From assembly GCA_023630585.1 (NCBI GenBank), contig CM042539.1, forward strand, positions 27,056,255 through 27,120,254: a DNA stretch of 64,000 nt, given 5' to 3'. Below the pieces are notes generated by a model. It was given only the letters and a program-made list of their open reading frames with translations. It searched no databases and was not told the origin of the DNA. Shown one piece after another: positions 1 through 10,663 of this stretch. Each line of letters opens with the position of its first letter. Position 1 is the stretch's first letter. The position numbers were made by a program, and so were the translations under genes. The DNA comes from Cranoglanis bouderius (Eukaryota > Chordata > Actinopteri > Siluriformes > Cranoglanididae).

Positions 1-780
1 GATGCCATGACTGGTGAAATTCTGACCCATTTTTTTGTAACAGTAAGAAGTCTAGAGTCGGTTTCAATTCAGCAATACGTCTAAACTGATAAAAGCTACT
101 CTTTTGTTTGAGTTTATTAAACTAAATTAAACTAAAAAACTAAACTAAATTAAATTCTATTTATGTAGAATTTAAAGGTCAAATCAAAAACTATGCCATA
201 TCACACTCAACAGCCCATTCTGAAACTTACTTTGCATGATTTTGTAGAAACGCCACAAGCAACAGCATTGGCAAAAATACTTACTCTGCATGACTTTGTA
301 GGAAAATCAACAGCAATAGACTCTCTCACCCCAAAGCAATGGAAAAAAAAGATACTGGAGAACAGGACAAGACAAGAGAAGAAGCTACAGCAGTGAAGAG
401 ATCCTTGGACTTCACCTGCACAGCATTCAAATGTGGATGATGAAGCGGGAAAGACTTCAGAAGGAAACCAATTGGGTAACTGATCAAATTAGGAAAGAAT
501 GGACTGAAGTTAAAATGTTATTAGGAACAACTTCTTTGTGTAATACTATTGAAGGTAATAAGTTTTTGTTTATAGAGGAGCATAACAGGAGCAGGCGAAA
601 AAGACAGAATAGAGGGAATAGAAATGATGAAGATCTATGGTACATACAGCTTAGACAGGATATGAAATGTCTCAGCTCAATAACCGATGTGCATGTACAA
701 CTGAGTTTCAAAGAACAAGCCTCGCTGAACCTCGGGTGAAGATCATTCGCAGAGGGGAAAGCCAAGCTTGGTACTTATAG
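1..780. other. No gene recognised
   Basis: Contains only short open frames on both strands. None shows a domain I recognise. AT-rich tandem 'aactaaa' wording occurs around 117-155, and a motif like 'cttactttgcatgattttgtag' recurs imperfectly near 225-250 and 280-305. It may be decayed transposon DNA leading into the LINE relic that follows, but this is not shown. Confidence 0.3.
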
Positions 781-781
781 T

Positions 782-989
782 ACAAGCAACAAGAAGATAA
801 ACACGGTAATGTGGAGTCAAGCATAACTGGTCTATGATCTGATAGAGAGATATCCTGAAGTTCCACATTACAAACCGGAAAATATAAAGAAAGCACCAAA
901 TCAAGTGTATGCCCTTGTTTGTGCGAAGGGCTTGAAACAGACTGGGTGAGGTTAAATGTGTCCATCAAATGTTGGAATTCTGCAACCAA
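782..989 (-). mobile_element. LINE endonuclease C-terminal relic
   Basis: The minus-strand translation reads FQHLMDTFNLTQSV, then HKQGHTLDLVLS, then ISLSDHRPVM. This is the C-terminal part of the APE-type endonuclease of non-LTR retrotransposons; the SDHRPV motif carries the catalytic histidine region. No reverse transcriptase follows within reach, and the frame breaks on both sides, so it is a short dead fragment. The family is probably L2- or Rex1-like, but the exact clade cannot be fixed from this length. Confidence 0.7.
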
Positions 990-1256
990 TGGCTTAGATG
1001 GACAGGTTATTGATTACTGATTATTTATTGATTATTCATTAATCAGTATGCTAGAAATAAATAACATTTTAAATGTGTCACTGAGGATGAACCTGCTGCA
1101 CCAAACATATTAAAAGAAACAATTCTTAGATATTTCAATAGTATCATTGATTAATAATTTTTATATACATATATACATTATTTAATTATTAAGTACTAAT
1201 ACTCAATGGCAAAATCTAATAAGATTTTATCTGCACAAAAACCTAAGGTATATTTA

Positions 1257-1746
1257 CAGTGGCTATAAAAAGTCTATACACCCCCACCCCACCCCCCCCG
1301 TTGAAATGGCAGGTTTTTGTGATGTAAAAAAAAATGAAACAACGATAATTCGTCAGAACCTCTTCTACCTTTATTGTGAAATGTTAACCTATTAATTAAA
1401 GGAATTGCAAGGAAGAACAGCAAAATATTGCTAAGTGAAGATGAATATTGAATGCTGTGATAAAATCTAAAGGTGCTTCAACAAAGTATTGGTTTAGGGT
1501 TGTGCACACTTATGCAACCAGTTTATTGTACTTTTTTTTATTCCCCCCCAAAAAAAAAAAAAAAAAAAAAAATTATTCTTATTGTTTTTCACTTTAATTA
1601 ATAGGTAATAAAATTTCACAGTAAATGTAGAAAAGGTTCTGGTATGATTTATCTTGGTTTCTTTTCTTTTCTTTTCTTTTTTTTCTTTTTTACATCACAA
1701 AAACCTGCCATTTTAACAGGGGTGTTTAGACTTTCTACATCCACTA
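1257..1746. mobile_element. Tc1-like MITE
   Basis: Terminal inverted repeats are visible. The left end has CAGTGGCTATAAAAAGTCTA followed by ATGGCAGGTTTTTGTGATGT. The right end has ACATCACAAAAACCTGCCAT followed by GACTTTCTACATCCACT. It is flanked by TA. The inside is AT-rich with A and T homopolymer runs near 1,550 and 1,660 and holds no transposase. Confidence 0.75.
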
Positions 1747-2144
1747 TAACAATATGCTCTAATGGATTTTTAAGTACTAATTTTAGGGGGAGGGAAGTCT
1801 GTGGCCATACCAGGTTTCTGGTGTTAGGTGTATCAGAAATAATAAGTCATGAGATGAGAGTAGGTTTACTAAACCTTGGGTTTATTTATATATACAGTAT
1901 ATAAGGATTAATATAATGTATGAACAATATCAAACTTTTTTCAGTGCATTTTTCTTTCTTTAGAGCCAAATGTGTTCCTGTCAAGCCTGAGTGATTTGAC
2001 CCGCTATAACAACAACAACTACAACAACAACAACAATCATCATAATGTTTTGTAAAAATGTAGAATCCATTAATTGCTTGCAGAATTGAACACACAGTGT
2101 AGACTCTGATTGTCACCAATATATTTGGTTTGATCTAAATTCCA

Positions 2145-3320
2145 TTATTCTGAGTGGATACAAACGTGTGCTATTTTGTGATAAATGTAATAAAAATGCT
2201 CAGGGTTGAAATTACTGGCTTCCTCCACTCCGCTCCGACTGACAGCATGCACATGGCAGTTAGGAAGACTCTTGCATAGAGACTCAGCCATAGATCCCAT
2301 ATCACCGTTCTCTTTCTCTATTTGATCCTTTATCCCGTTCTTGTCGATCGGTTTAGGGTCCGCAGTGAAAGACACCACAATCCTTATTTTATTATTGCAC
2401 AAATGCTCAAAATAGTTGACATCTCCATCATTTACATGGCGCCACTTGCCAGACAGACACCTCCCAAGTTTGCTCTCATCATCTTTAAACACCCTAACTG
2501 ACCAGGAGACCCAGTCATACTTCTCGACAAGGGCATCCAATAGGAATTTAGTAAACTAGTAAATTTAGACACTGCTCTGCCTGTCCGTGAGCTTCTGATC
2601 TATATCAATCTTGGCTTGTGCAGGAAAGTCGTTCACACATTCATCCACTGCCGCCTTCATGTGCTTCTCCACGTCCTCCATACGGTCTTGCCATTTCTTC
2701 ACCATAGCCTCTCCAACAGTGCCTTCCTTTAGTGCAGTGTAGCCCATCAATGCCATGATCCCAACCACAAACACCTTCTTCAGGCGAGCACAGAATTCCT
2801 CCACTGCCCTCCTGCTCCGCTGCTCAGTCAGCAGTATCGTGTCCATCATTGCATTTCCAGACGTGTTCTCTCCAGTGAAGGCATCGTACAAGCAATTGAG
2901 GTTCTTTTCTCCCTCATATTCCTCAAAGTAGATGAGGAACTCGTTTATCTTCAACTTCTTATACTTGGGTTTGGCTGTGAAAATATATTTAAACATTTCA
3001 TACTGGTTGATTATCTGTGTGTAGAACTTAAAGTTCTCGATGTTCAATGATGATCGCTGCAGCACCAGCTGTGTTTTTTCAATCTCACCCTGGACCTTTT
3101 CCAGCTTCTGGTTGACACTTTCAACCTGATCAGCAAGATACTTAGCCTCTTTTCCCTCTGGGTTGCCAAGGAGCTCAGCTGAGACCATAAAAACTGCCTC
3201 CAGGATGGGATTGAACTGACCTACAGTGACTGCCAGGATCTCACAGCCTTTACCTAGGATCTCCACTCCCTTTTCAATCTTGTCCTTATTCTCCAGAATC
3301 CATTCTGCCACATCGCTCAT
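2145..3320 (-). pseudogene. rpz-like: Rapunzel-family long form, interrupted by two stops
   Basis: Coding exon of a rapunzel-family protein, paralogous along its whole length to the intact 392-aa gene at 24,606-25,784. It starts MSDVAEWILENKDKIEKG and reads 251 codons to a TAA at 2,565. It then continues in the same frame to 2,145, ending in the shared C-terminus (YDWVSWSVRVF ... CIHSE). The break is tiny: the plus-strand paralog has GTC-AAC-CGC-GAA-TTT-ACT, while this copy has GTC-TAA-ATT-TAC-TAG-TTT-ACT, apparently from a slippage duplication of 'tttacta'. Domains are an N-terminal helical region, a coiled-coil segment around residues 65-90, and a hydrophobic stretch near 183-197 (VVGIMALMGYTAL). 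The 5' UTR intron acceptor (tgttacag) ends at 3,378. It could express a truncated 251-aa protein or be a pseudogene. The molecular function of the family is unknown. Confidence 0.8.
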
Positions 3321-3427
3321 ATTGGAGGTCGGGAAAGAGGTCCTGTCTTAATCCGTTAAGGGAGGCAAATGTTCTTTCTGTAACATAGCAAGACAAGTCA
3401 TTTAAAAACTTTTCACAGCCAGGTGAT

Positions 3428-3600
3428 ATCAAATCAAATAATATTTTATTGGTCACACACACAACCTTACACAGTACACCATGCAGTGAATTTACCCAAA
3501 AACAGAGTTTACTTACATAGAAGTATGTTATGTTGCTATACCATGTGCAGTATGTTAACAGTAATGATGATTGTGTGGGTGTTGTGCAAAGAAATCCAAC
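3428..3600 (-). mobile_element. LINE 3' tail fragment (low confidence)
   Basis: The plus strand begins with tcaaatcaaataatattttattggtcaca split by the wording 'cacacaaccttacacagtaca'. This is the reverse complement of a 3' end commonly seen on fish non-LTR elements. It lies inside the 5' UTR intron of the minus-strand long-form gene. No coding part is present. Confidence 0.4.
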
Positions 3601-3619
3601 GTCTGTATTTATATGTCTA

Positions 3620-4160
3620 TGTATAAACAGTCCCAGTTCTTTGAGGTAACCCGAGGCAAAATTCCGGTATTAGTGAATCCAAAAGTAAGTTTTGCATATT
3701 ATGCAAATGAGCAAAAAATCTAAGTGGGTGGACCTAAATGGTTTCATTGAAAACGGTTGAAGAAATAGCCATAGGATCAGACGGAAATAGTTGTCTATAG
3801 GCCTCATGGTTCTCAAGAGATGAGTTAACCATTAAATGGTGCGTTATAGTGCCGCCATTAGGCCGATCAGGCTCACCTCTCCTGCGTGAGCAGAGACGGG
3901 ACAAAGTACTACTTAAGTTACAAGTTTCATGTCTGTAGCACCAACGGTTTAGTCTGCAGAACCTTCAGACTGAAAATAAAAGCACCACTATGCCTTCCTT
4001 ATGAAAAATAAGGAAACTTGAAGCATTTCTATGCGGCAACTGTAATTCTGATCTTACCCAAAAGCACAAGTACATTGTCCCTGAATAGGGGCTATGTCTC
4101 TGAATGTTGTGGTTCTACATCAAAAATTGTGATCCGTGAAAGAGGCACAAAATTGCAAAT
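3620..4160. other. Intronic stretch without recognised features
   Basis: Part of the proposed 5' UTR intron of the minus-strand long-form gene. I see no coding signal and no clear repeat ends. Confidence 0.3.
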
Positions 4161-4233
4161 AGAAGAAGAAGAAGAAGAAGAAGAAGAAGAAGAAGAAGAA
4201 GAAGAAGAAGAAGAAGAAGAAGAAGAAGAAGAA
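4161..4233 (+). repeat. (GAA)n microsatellite
   Basis: About 24 perfect GAA/AGA triplets. The polyglutamate open frame running through it is a by-product of the repeat, not a gene. Confidence 0.95.
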
Positions 4234-4806
4234 CAGAATGTTGGCTCTGTCATGAAAACATAAGAATAATTTAGGAGTTTGTAATCAACTTGTGAATCAA
4301 CAATAAATGTATATTGTCAGTTCTGGGATAAAAGTAGCATCTTCAAAGCAAACTTATTTCAAAATGCATTTAAAATAGGGTTCTGTTTGTTTTTAGTTTA
4401 CCGTTAGAATTTTTTTTTTTAAAGCTCCAAACCTAAACTAAACAGAATCCATTGTCATAGTTTGTCAGCACAAAGACCTTTGCCTTTTAACATTAGGAAC
4501 ATTAGCATTTTTTTTTTTAGCTCAAAACCACATCCTTGGTTACTAATCCATTGCAAACAAGGTGTTATGCACGTCGATATTTACTTAAGCACAAAATCCG
4601 GCCATCTCGCAACCTTTCCTAATTGTATCTATTATAAACCAGAAATTAGCAACGTACAAACGGTACAAAGATCTCTTTTTTTATGCCACTGTTCATTGAA
4701 CTTACTTTTTGATATTTTAAAATAGCTGAGCAAATAAAAAGGAAAAGAAAGCAAAGAAGCAAAAACGAAAGAAATCAAGAAAAGCTGAGAGGAGGAAAAG
4801 ACTTAC

Positions 4807-4870
4807 AGTTAGTCGGTGAAATGTGCAGAGGTGCCCTCTGTGGTGTTCGAGTGAAGCCCAGTTGTGCTGA
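4807..4870 (-). other. Leader (5' UTR) exon 1 of the minus-strand long-form gene
   Basis: The minus strand carries a leader ending ...ccgactaact followed by the splice donor gtaagt (4,806-4,801). The same leader, with its donor, lies upstream of the plus-strand paralog at about 22,410-22,479. The intron would run from 4,806 to 3,378 and contains a LINE tail and a GAA microsatellite. The 5' end is set only by spacing from the TATA box. Confidence 0.6.
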
Positions 4871-4898
4871 AGAGCTGCAGCCTCCGTGCTTCGACGTG

Positions 4899-4906
4899 TA
4901 TTTATA
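4899..4906 (-). promoter_or_regulatory. TATA box of the minus-strand long-form gene
   Basis: TATAAATA on the minus strand lies about 30 bases upstream of the inferred leader exon. The aligned position in the plus-strand paralog is the weaker GTAAATACAG at 22,381. Confidence 0.6.
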
Positions 4907-5079
4907 GCCTCGCTCCTTGCACTCCCACTATGGATGGGCTCCACCTCTTGTGAGCATTCCTAGGAGCCCACTCCGAGAGGGATGGGTAAAATCTTGTAAA
5001 CTGTGCCCCTTTCATAGGCTTCTATTCTGCTCTGTGAAATGGTTTGGGACAGCACCAACTGTCTTGACCAACAAATCAA

Positions 5080-5240
5080 GACAACGATTTTCATGGCATT
5101 GATTTCAGTACATTTTCAGTTTCAGTGAAGGAAATAAATCAGTACTAATGTAAAAATAGCTAATACTGATTTGGTTGTAACTCACTGTATATGTGGACTA
5201 CATCTGATAGCAGACAAGTTTGGGCAGGTGTCACATGAGC
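5080..5240 (-). promoter_or_regulatory. Conserved upstream segment of long-form rapunzel genes
   Basis: Read on the minus strand, this segment aligns with 21,690-21,850 upstream of the plus-strand long-form gene. Shared words include 'gggcaggtgtcacatga', 'actaatgtaaaa' and 'ggcattgattt'. It lies beyond the TATA box in both cases. It is either a retained regulatory region or simply co-duplicated flank. Confidence 0.5.
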
Positions 5241-5789
5241 TTCGGAATTAGACTCAGGCCTTCATATCAATGTTATTAACTGTCACCTCAAAGGAACTGA
5301 TATTGTTCCCACTCACAGACCCTGATGAGTTAATTATGTCTAATACATTTTAATGTCTGTGTGTTAAATCTAAGAATTTATTTCGTCATTTTTTTTTTTG
5401 TCATACAATCACTCGTAAAATATTGTCAGATATTGGGATTCATGATGAATTCTCCATTCTGTTATAGTTCATTAATTTTCTATAACAGCAGCTTTGACAT
5501 TAGTGCAGCTGCAAATCACAGGTTTGTATTAATGCACTCTTTCTAAAATGTTTAGTAGTTTTTATACTCACAGGGACTTAAATAATTCTGACACTCGTAC
5601 TGTAGACCATTCAACACATTCAGTACTGTGTGACTGTGTAGAGCATTCAGTTGTGGAAGAGTAATAAAGTGTTACATACATGAAAATAAATTGAATATGA
5701 AATATGTCATAGAGAGACACGTGTGGACAATGATGAAGACAACAAAAAGACACAGCATAGCCCTCTATGGAATACATAAAGAGTCCTTT

Positions 5790-5975
5790 GTGTATCAGGG
5801 GAAGGGACTCACTGGCACCTCCTACATCTGCTTTTGCACATTCTCTTGGTCTTCTTGATCCACTTCTCACTCAGGCCCTCCTTATCATCACCAACCACAG
5901 CAGTGTAACCCAACAGAGGGAGGAGGCAGATGCAGAAGAGGTAGGTGAGGCGTGTGCACAGGTACGTGACAGTGA
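5790..5975 (-). pseudogene. Short-form rapunzel 3'-end pseudogene
   Basis: The minus strand matches the end of the truncated rapunzel copy at 57,482-57,690. Shared words are 'cgtgtgcacaggta', 'gatgcagaagaggtaggtgagg', split as seen, and 'ctcactcaggccctcc'. It covers the hydrophobic segment and the acidic/amphipathic C-terminus only, with frameshifts. No 5' half is visible. It lies between the minus-strand long and short genes, in the same orientation. Confidence 0.75.
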
Positions 5976-6439
5976 GTCATGTAGACCTTGATAATGGGCT
6001 ACTGACTGTTGTGTTTTAAGGTATAGAGATTAGTATTCTGTGCTTTACTAAAGTCATAATACATGTTACATGTTTTAAAGCAAAGTGGATTCAGTGAAGG
6101 CAGTTGACGTTATATAATATGGTAAAAGCATGAGCTTGCCCATTTGATGAACTTGGACACCATCCTAGTTGTAAAGTCCTTTTTCAGTTCATCAAATATA
6201 TGTAACTGTGCATTAACATTTGCAGGAAAATGTTATTTTAAACATGGATTGCTTGTCATGGCTAGTGCTAATAGTTGTGCTTACTTCTTTTCACTTCAAA
6301 AATCAATAAAACATGGAATTTGGTTGGGGTGCCCAAACTTTTGCATACAACTGTGTGTATGCAAACAAAAAATAAAAAATGTTCTAGAAAAGTATCAGTT
6401 GGGATATCCCAAAAAATATCCCAAACTTTGAACGTGCCA

Positions 6440-6910
6440 CAGAGCATCTGTAATTTTTATTTATTTATTTATTTATTTAATGGAAAGAATATGGCACAAC
6501 CTCAACTCTGCCTAGAAGAGGCTGTCCACCAAAAGTGGGTAAATTGGGGATTAGGCTGAGAATTGTGGACTATTTTGAGTAGGTTCTTGACATATAACTT
6601 AAACAACATATAAAATGGGGAAATACTCAAGTGGGTGAAGAACTATGGTAACACTGGGTTACCATGTGTGTAGATTCTATAGGAAAGTGTTACCAGGCTT
6701 AATGTAGTAATGTAATTCATTGTAAAGCCTGCAGATGACAGTAGCCTACTGCTGCAAAACACAGTGATATGCATATTGCTCTGTGGTTAGTGTGCCTGAA
6801 CAGATTGGAATGAGCTACATGTCCTTAAAAGATATCCTGGGACTTTTACAATGACCATATCGATAATATGATTTATTTGCTCTCTCTCTCTCTCTATATA
6901 TATATATATG
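6440..6910. repeat. (TTTA)n at 6,457-6,480 and (CT)n(AT)n at 6,883-6,910
   Basis: Two simple repeats in the flank 3' of the short-form gene. The DNA between 6,000 and 7,100 otherwise shows no gene. Its part from about 6,700 resembles the 37,180-37,330 segment and is therefore old rapunzel-flank DNA. Confidence 0.7.
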
Positions 6911-7307
6911 TTATTAAATTATGCACCTTTTTCGCAAGCTAATAGTCAACAAAACAATGAAACAGTATGGTCCATGGTTCAAACATCTGCCAAAATGAAT
7001 AACAGTGATCATAATACACACTTTTGCTGATTTGCAATATACAGCTTTACTATACATTCAGCAACACTTTTAGATTTATAAAGTCATATAAGATGTTGCA
7101 TAATCTGTTTAAATTGAATAAAAGATTGGAATTTTAAGTGCTAATCCAATAAAAAGGCATAAAATCAATACAGGAAGAGAAAATATAGTGTTCTCATTGC
7201 TCATAATATAAATAGCATTTATTTTGTTTATCATTGTCTCCATTATAAGGCAGCAGAAACTAAGACAGCCATGGATTACCAACATTTCAGTAAATTTGGC
7301 ATCATTC

Positions 7308-8000
7308 CTACTCACTACATTCATCCAGGACTTCTTGCATCTTGGTCTGAATGTCGATGACCTTTTGGCCCCATTCTTCCCTGAACTCATCCTCATCATC
7401 CTCAGTGACTACATAGTAGGCCATCAGTGCCACGAGGCCGATGTGGAAAAGGTTGGCCAGATGAGCACATTTAGCCTCCATGGTCTCCCTGATCCTGTTG
7501 ATCTTCCTTCGTTTGCAAAGCTCTAGATAATATTTCAGTAGTGGCCTCCCAAAAGGACCCTGCTCTTCCATGACGGCTTGATAGTACACATTCAAATTCA
7601 GGCGGCCCTGTTGTTTTCTATAGATTTTCTTGAAATCCTCTTTGTAAATCTTGCCTTTTTCGGGGTCCTTCCTGATTCGGTCCACCATGGTCTTGAAGGC
7701 TTGGTATTGGTATTTGATATTCTTTTCCAAGTCACCGTAGTTTTTGTTGATCTCAGAAATGTGGATCTGGTCCAGCAGCTGCTTGTTCTGCTCAGAGATG
7801 CTCTCCAACTTGTCATGAATCTGCTGGAAGTCCTTGTCCAGCTCATTGGCTTCATCTTCCACCAGGCCATCCCTCACTACACCAATAAGTGAGGTAACGA
7901 TGCCAAACAGAGGGTTGATGGAGGAGGCGAAGGAGGACACTTTCTCCAAGCAGCCTAGCACCATTGCTGCAGTCTGTTTGATTTGCTCCTTGTCTGCCAT
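7308..8000 (-). CDS. rpz-like: Rapunzel-family protein, short form (230 aa)
   Basis: Intact single coding exon of a rapunzel-family protein. In zebrafish, rapunzel is known from a gain-of-function mutant with skeletal overgrowth; the biochemical role of the family is not known. The start MADKEQIKQTAAMVL matches MADKMSS of the plus-strand paralog at 54,365. A hydrophobic N-terminal helix lies at residues 25-45, a charged likely coiled coil at 50-95 (DKLESISEQNKQLLDQI), and QYQAFKTMVDRI follows. A second hydrophobic stretch at 184-197 (LFHIGLVALMAYY) precedes an acidic loop (TEDDEDEF) and a C-terminal amphipathic helix ending EVLDECSE. The leader is spliced: acceptor ...cttctttttttcag ends at 8,057, intron 9,100-8,057, exon 1 about 9,180-9,101 with donor gtaaga. 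The 3' flank is shared with paralogs at 13.7, 37.6 and 55.0 kb. Confidence 0.9.
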   Translation of the reverse strand: MADKEQIKQTAAMVLGCLEKVSSFASSINPLFGIVTSLIGVVRDGLVEDEANELDKDFQQIHDKLESISEQNKQLLDQIHISEINKNYGDLEKNIKYQYQAFKTMVDRIRKDPEKGKIYKEDFKKIYRKQQGRLNLNVYYQAVMEEQGPFGRPLLKYYLELCKRRKINRIRETMEAKCAHLANLFHIGLVALMAYYVVTEDDEDEFREEWGQKVIDIQTKMQEVLDECSE

Positions 8001-9100
8001 TGATGCAGAGGGGTCACTATTTTTTTTGTATAGCTAGCCTTTGGTCACGTGGGATTCTGAAAAAAAGAAGGAAAATTGTATTAAAGAACCAAACATTGAC
8101 TGCACAACCACTGCTTTATGCCTTATCAGCCACACAAAAGACCTCCAGTCATATCCACCTTATTCTTGGGGATGCTACTATAGAAATTCTTATAGGTGCA
8201 AATCCTGGTAACTGGAGGAATTAGCTTATAGCCGTCATTGGATGGAATGTGTTTCATAGTGTTTCTTAAAATCACTATTGTTGACTTTTGCACTTTTTGG
8301 TAGTTTTTAATGTATGTTGTAGAATAACAAACCCATGTCCATAATTCACACAAGGAATCATGGGGGGTAGGAATTAGGTGAATATAATGTCATTGTGTTC
8401 ATTATCCAGGGTATGGGCAATTAAACCATGTCACTTCCTCTCCAGTTTATTCTTGCTATCTTTACCTTAATCATTTACTTTCTTTACCCTATTATGATTG
8501 CTGTATATGTACTAGGTTGCTGTCCATTTTTTTTTAAACAACCAAGGAGAGTTATGTAACATTAAATAGAGCCAATAATAACTGTTGTGATTTTCAGTTG
8601 AAAATGTAAGCTTAAAACATTATGGAAACCAATATATTTTTCTTTAATAAGCTGTAATAAAATAGTCTTACTGTTTAATAAAGGCTACTGGAAGCAAGTT
8701 GTCCATTTCTTGAAGTGTATACAAAGCATAGTTTAATTTCATATTCACATAAGATAGATTTCCATTCAACTGTGAATCACAGGCTGTAAATCTGTCTCTG
8801 TTAATCTCAAACCCTAGCCATTAGTTGAGCTTCCTGTATCTACTGTTTTATTATGAGTCAGAAAATTTTTTTTTTTTAAATTTGCCTTAGCCAAAATAAA
8901 CCCTTTCAATACATTTATGTAAATAGTAAGATATACACAAGAGATTGCATGACTGCCCATTGTTAACTTGTTAGCTTAAAATAAAAACAACCCAAACAAT
9001 GACTCTCTCAACCACATCAAACAACAACATCAGTCCAAAATTACATGAGGCATACTGTAAACAGGAAAAAAAGAAAATGGGCCCAAGCTAAGAATCTTAC

Positions 9101-9180
9101 CTGCTCGAATGTTTGTACCTGTTCCTTTCCTGATGGTGCTGCTGTGTGTTTCGAGCCAGTAACTACTATATCAACCTCAG
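9101..9180 (-). other. Leader exon 1 of the minus-strand short-form gene
   Basis: The minus strand reads ...aacacacagcagcaccatcagg...attcgagcag followed by donor gtaagattc. It aligns with exon 1 of the plus-strand paralog (53,607-53,685), where the donor is gtgagatac. The 5' end is inferred from the TATA spacing. Confidence 0.65.
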
Positions 9181-9206
9181 GCTGGAGATACCAACCTTAC
9201 CGCTGT

Positions 9207-9215
9207 GCTATATGG
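9207..9215 (-). promoter_or_regulatory. TATA-like box of the minus-strand short-form gene
   Basis: CATATAGCA on the minus strand aligns with AATATAAAGCA at 53,575 of the plus-strand paralog. It is followed by the shared word 'gcacag' and, about 30 bases on, by the leader exon. Confidence 0.5.
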
Positions 9216-9220
9216 GCAGG

Positions 9221-9660
9221 CAAAGGGAGTGACTCAATTTTTTTTTGTTTTTTTTTTAAGGTGGGGGGGGGGGGGGTGCTTTGGTGACTTCCGTCCCGGC
9301 TTCTGAAAATAATGCCTTGAAGCAGTTTGACTCAAATACAATGATGAAATGTAGTCACTTCTCAGCGGGTTTATCGACCCACCACACTACAATAGGCATA
9401 GTGAAAGGAATAAAGCTGTTAACAAATGCAAGTGAGTATTACAGTATGTGCTTATGGTTAAAGTCCAACACTGTCATACTTCGTCCAACACTGTCATACA
9501 CTATGGGCATGTCTGTGCTTTTGTTTGCTCTGTAATTTATATGGAACTATTAATTGAATAGCAACTCTCACAAAGGCAAGTTTAATTTATTAAGTTTAGG
9601 TATTCTTTAAGACTGACAACCTTATTGTTTGGTCAAGCATTTTGCTAATAAGCTTTTTTC
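9221..9660. other. Upstream flank of the minus-strand short-form gene
   Basis: Holds T and G homopolymer runs at 9,238-9,277. The segment 9,370-9,480 (gacccaccacactaca ... gctgttaacaaatgcaagtg) resembles 43,685-43,770, indicating a diverged copy of this flank at 43-44 kb. No gene seen. Confidence 0.5.
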
Positions 9661-9699
9661 AAGGGCTTAAAGTGTGTATGGATGGGCCCTGCAACAGTA

Positions 9700-10340
9700 T
9701 AGTATCATGTGAGATGTGCACAGTGTTGGCTGGGGAGGCGTTGCCTGGGCCGTCAATGTCAGCACCGCATCAGGAAAACACGGAAGGTGGGGAGGGCTCC
9801 ATCAGGCGAATCTTCCTTTGGGATTTCCCTTTGGAGCAGACATGGGACAGAACCCACAAATGCCTTCGAACAAGTGAAAGTAATTGATGTTTAGTGGGTT
9901 CAGCCCAATGTTGCGCTCTCCTTCACCTATTTTGTGATTAGGTTATACTGAGTGACGCAGGACACTCAAACAAACAAAGAAATGACCAGTTATTGGTCCC
10001 AAAGAGCTTTTGGGAAATGTTATTCCAGGCGGCTCATCATAATCCGATGGCAGGATATTTAGGGCAGGACAAAAAAAGCCTTTCTATTAGACAGGCATTT
10101 GTGGTGATGTTCGCAGATGGTGTGCGGCATGCTGCAAATGTCAGCTGGTGAACCTGTTGGTCACCCCAAAAGCACCAAAGCACCCTTTCCATTAATCAAG
10201 GTCCCCTTTGAAAGAACTGGTATGGACCTCATCAGGCCATTCGAATGGTCTGCCTGCTTTGTGCTGGTCTTGGTGGATTACGCATGATACCCTGAAGATG
10301 TGCCTCTTTGCAACATCTCAGCATGCAGTGTTGCAGACAA
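9700..10340 (+). mobile_element. Ty3/gypsy integrase relic
   Basis: The plus-strand translation from about 9,980 reads SFWEMLFQAAHHNPMAGYLG. It continues into the zinc-binding region (HLW...CRSC...C) and the start of the integrase core (KVPFERTGMDLIRPFEWS, then FVLVLVDYA). This is the integrase zinc finger and N-terminal core of a Ty3/gypsy Pol polyprotein. Stops (for example after DYA) and frameshifts make it non-functional. Nothing of its RT is in frame upstream. Confidence 0.75.
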
Positions 10341-10663
10341 ATGGACAAATCCACGCTCCAAGATCTACTGAATAGCTTTCCCAGAAGAGTGGAAATTTAG
10401 CCTTGCTTGAAGGGTGTGAAGTTGTCACACGTTGAAGCTGAAACTGGGCTGCTAATCAGTGCTAATAAGGATATGAAGCCACTGCAAGTTATCAACAGTG
10501 AAAATGGCAGACCATATGCTGTTAGAACAGTGCTTGGTTGATTGATTAATGGTCCTTTGAGAGGATGTATAAATGTTGATTATGCTTCACTGTCAACAGA
10601 ATTTCTGTTGCAAACATGGAGATGTTGATCTAGCAATTCAGCCATGATTTCTTTGAGCACATG

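Noticed and set aside
4018..4263. Open frame with a long Glu run.
   Set aside because: Produced by the (GAA)n microsatellite, with no conserved flanks.
7598..7892. Open frames antisense to and out of frame with the short-form rapunzel gene.
   Set aside because: Shadows of the real coding exon.
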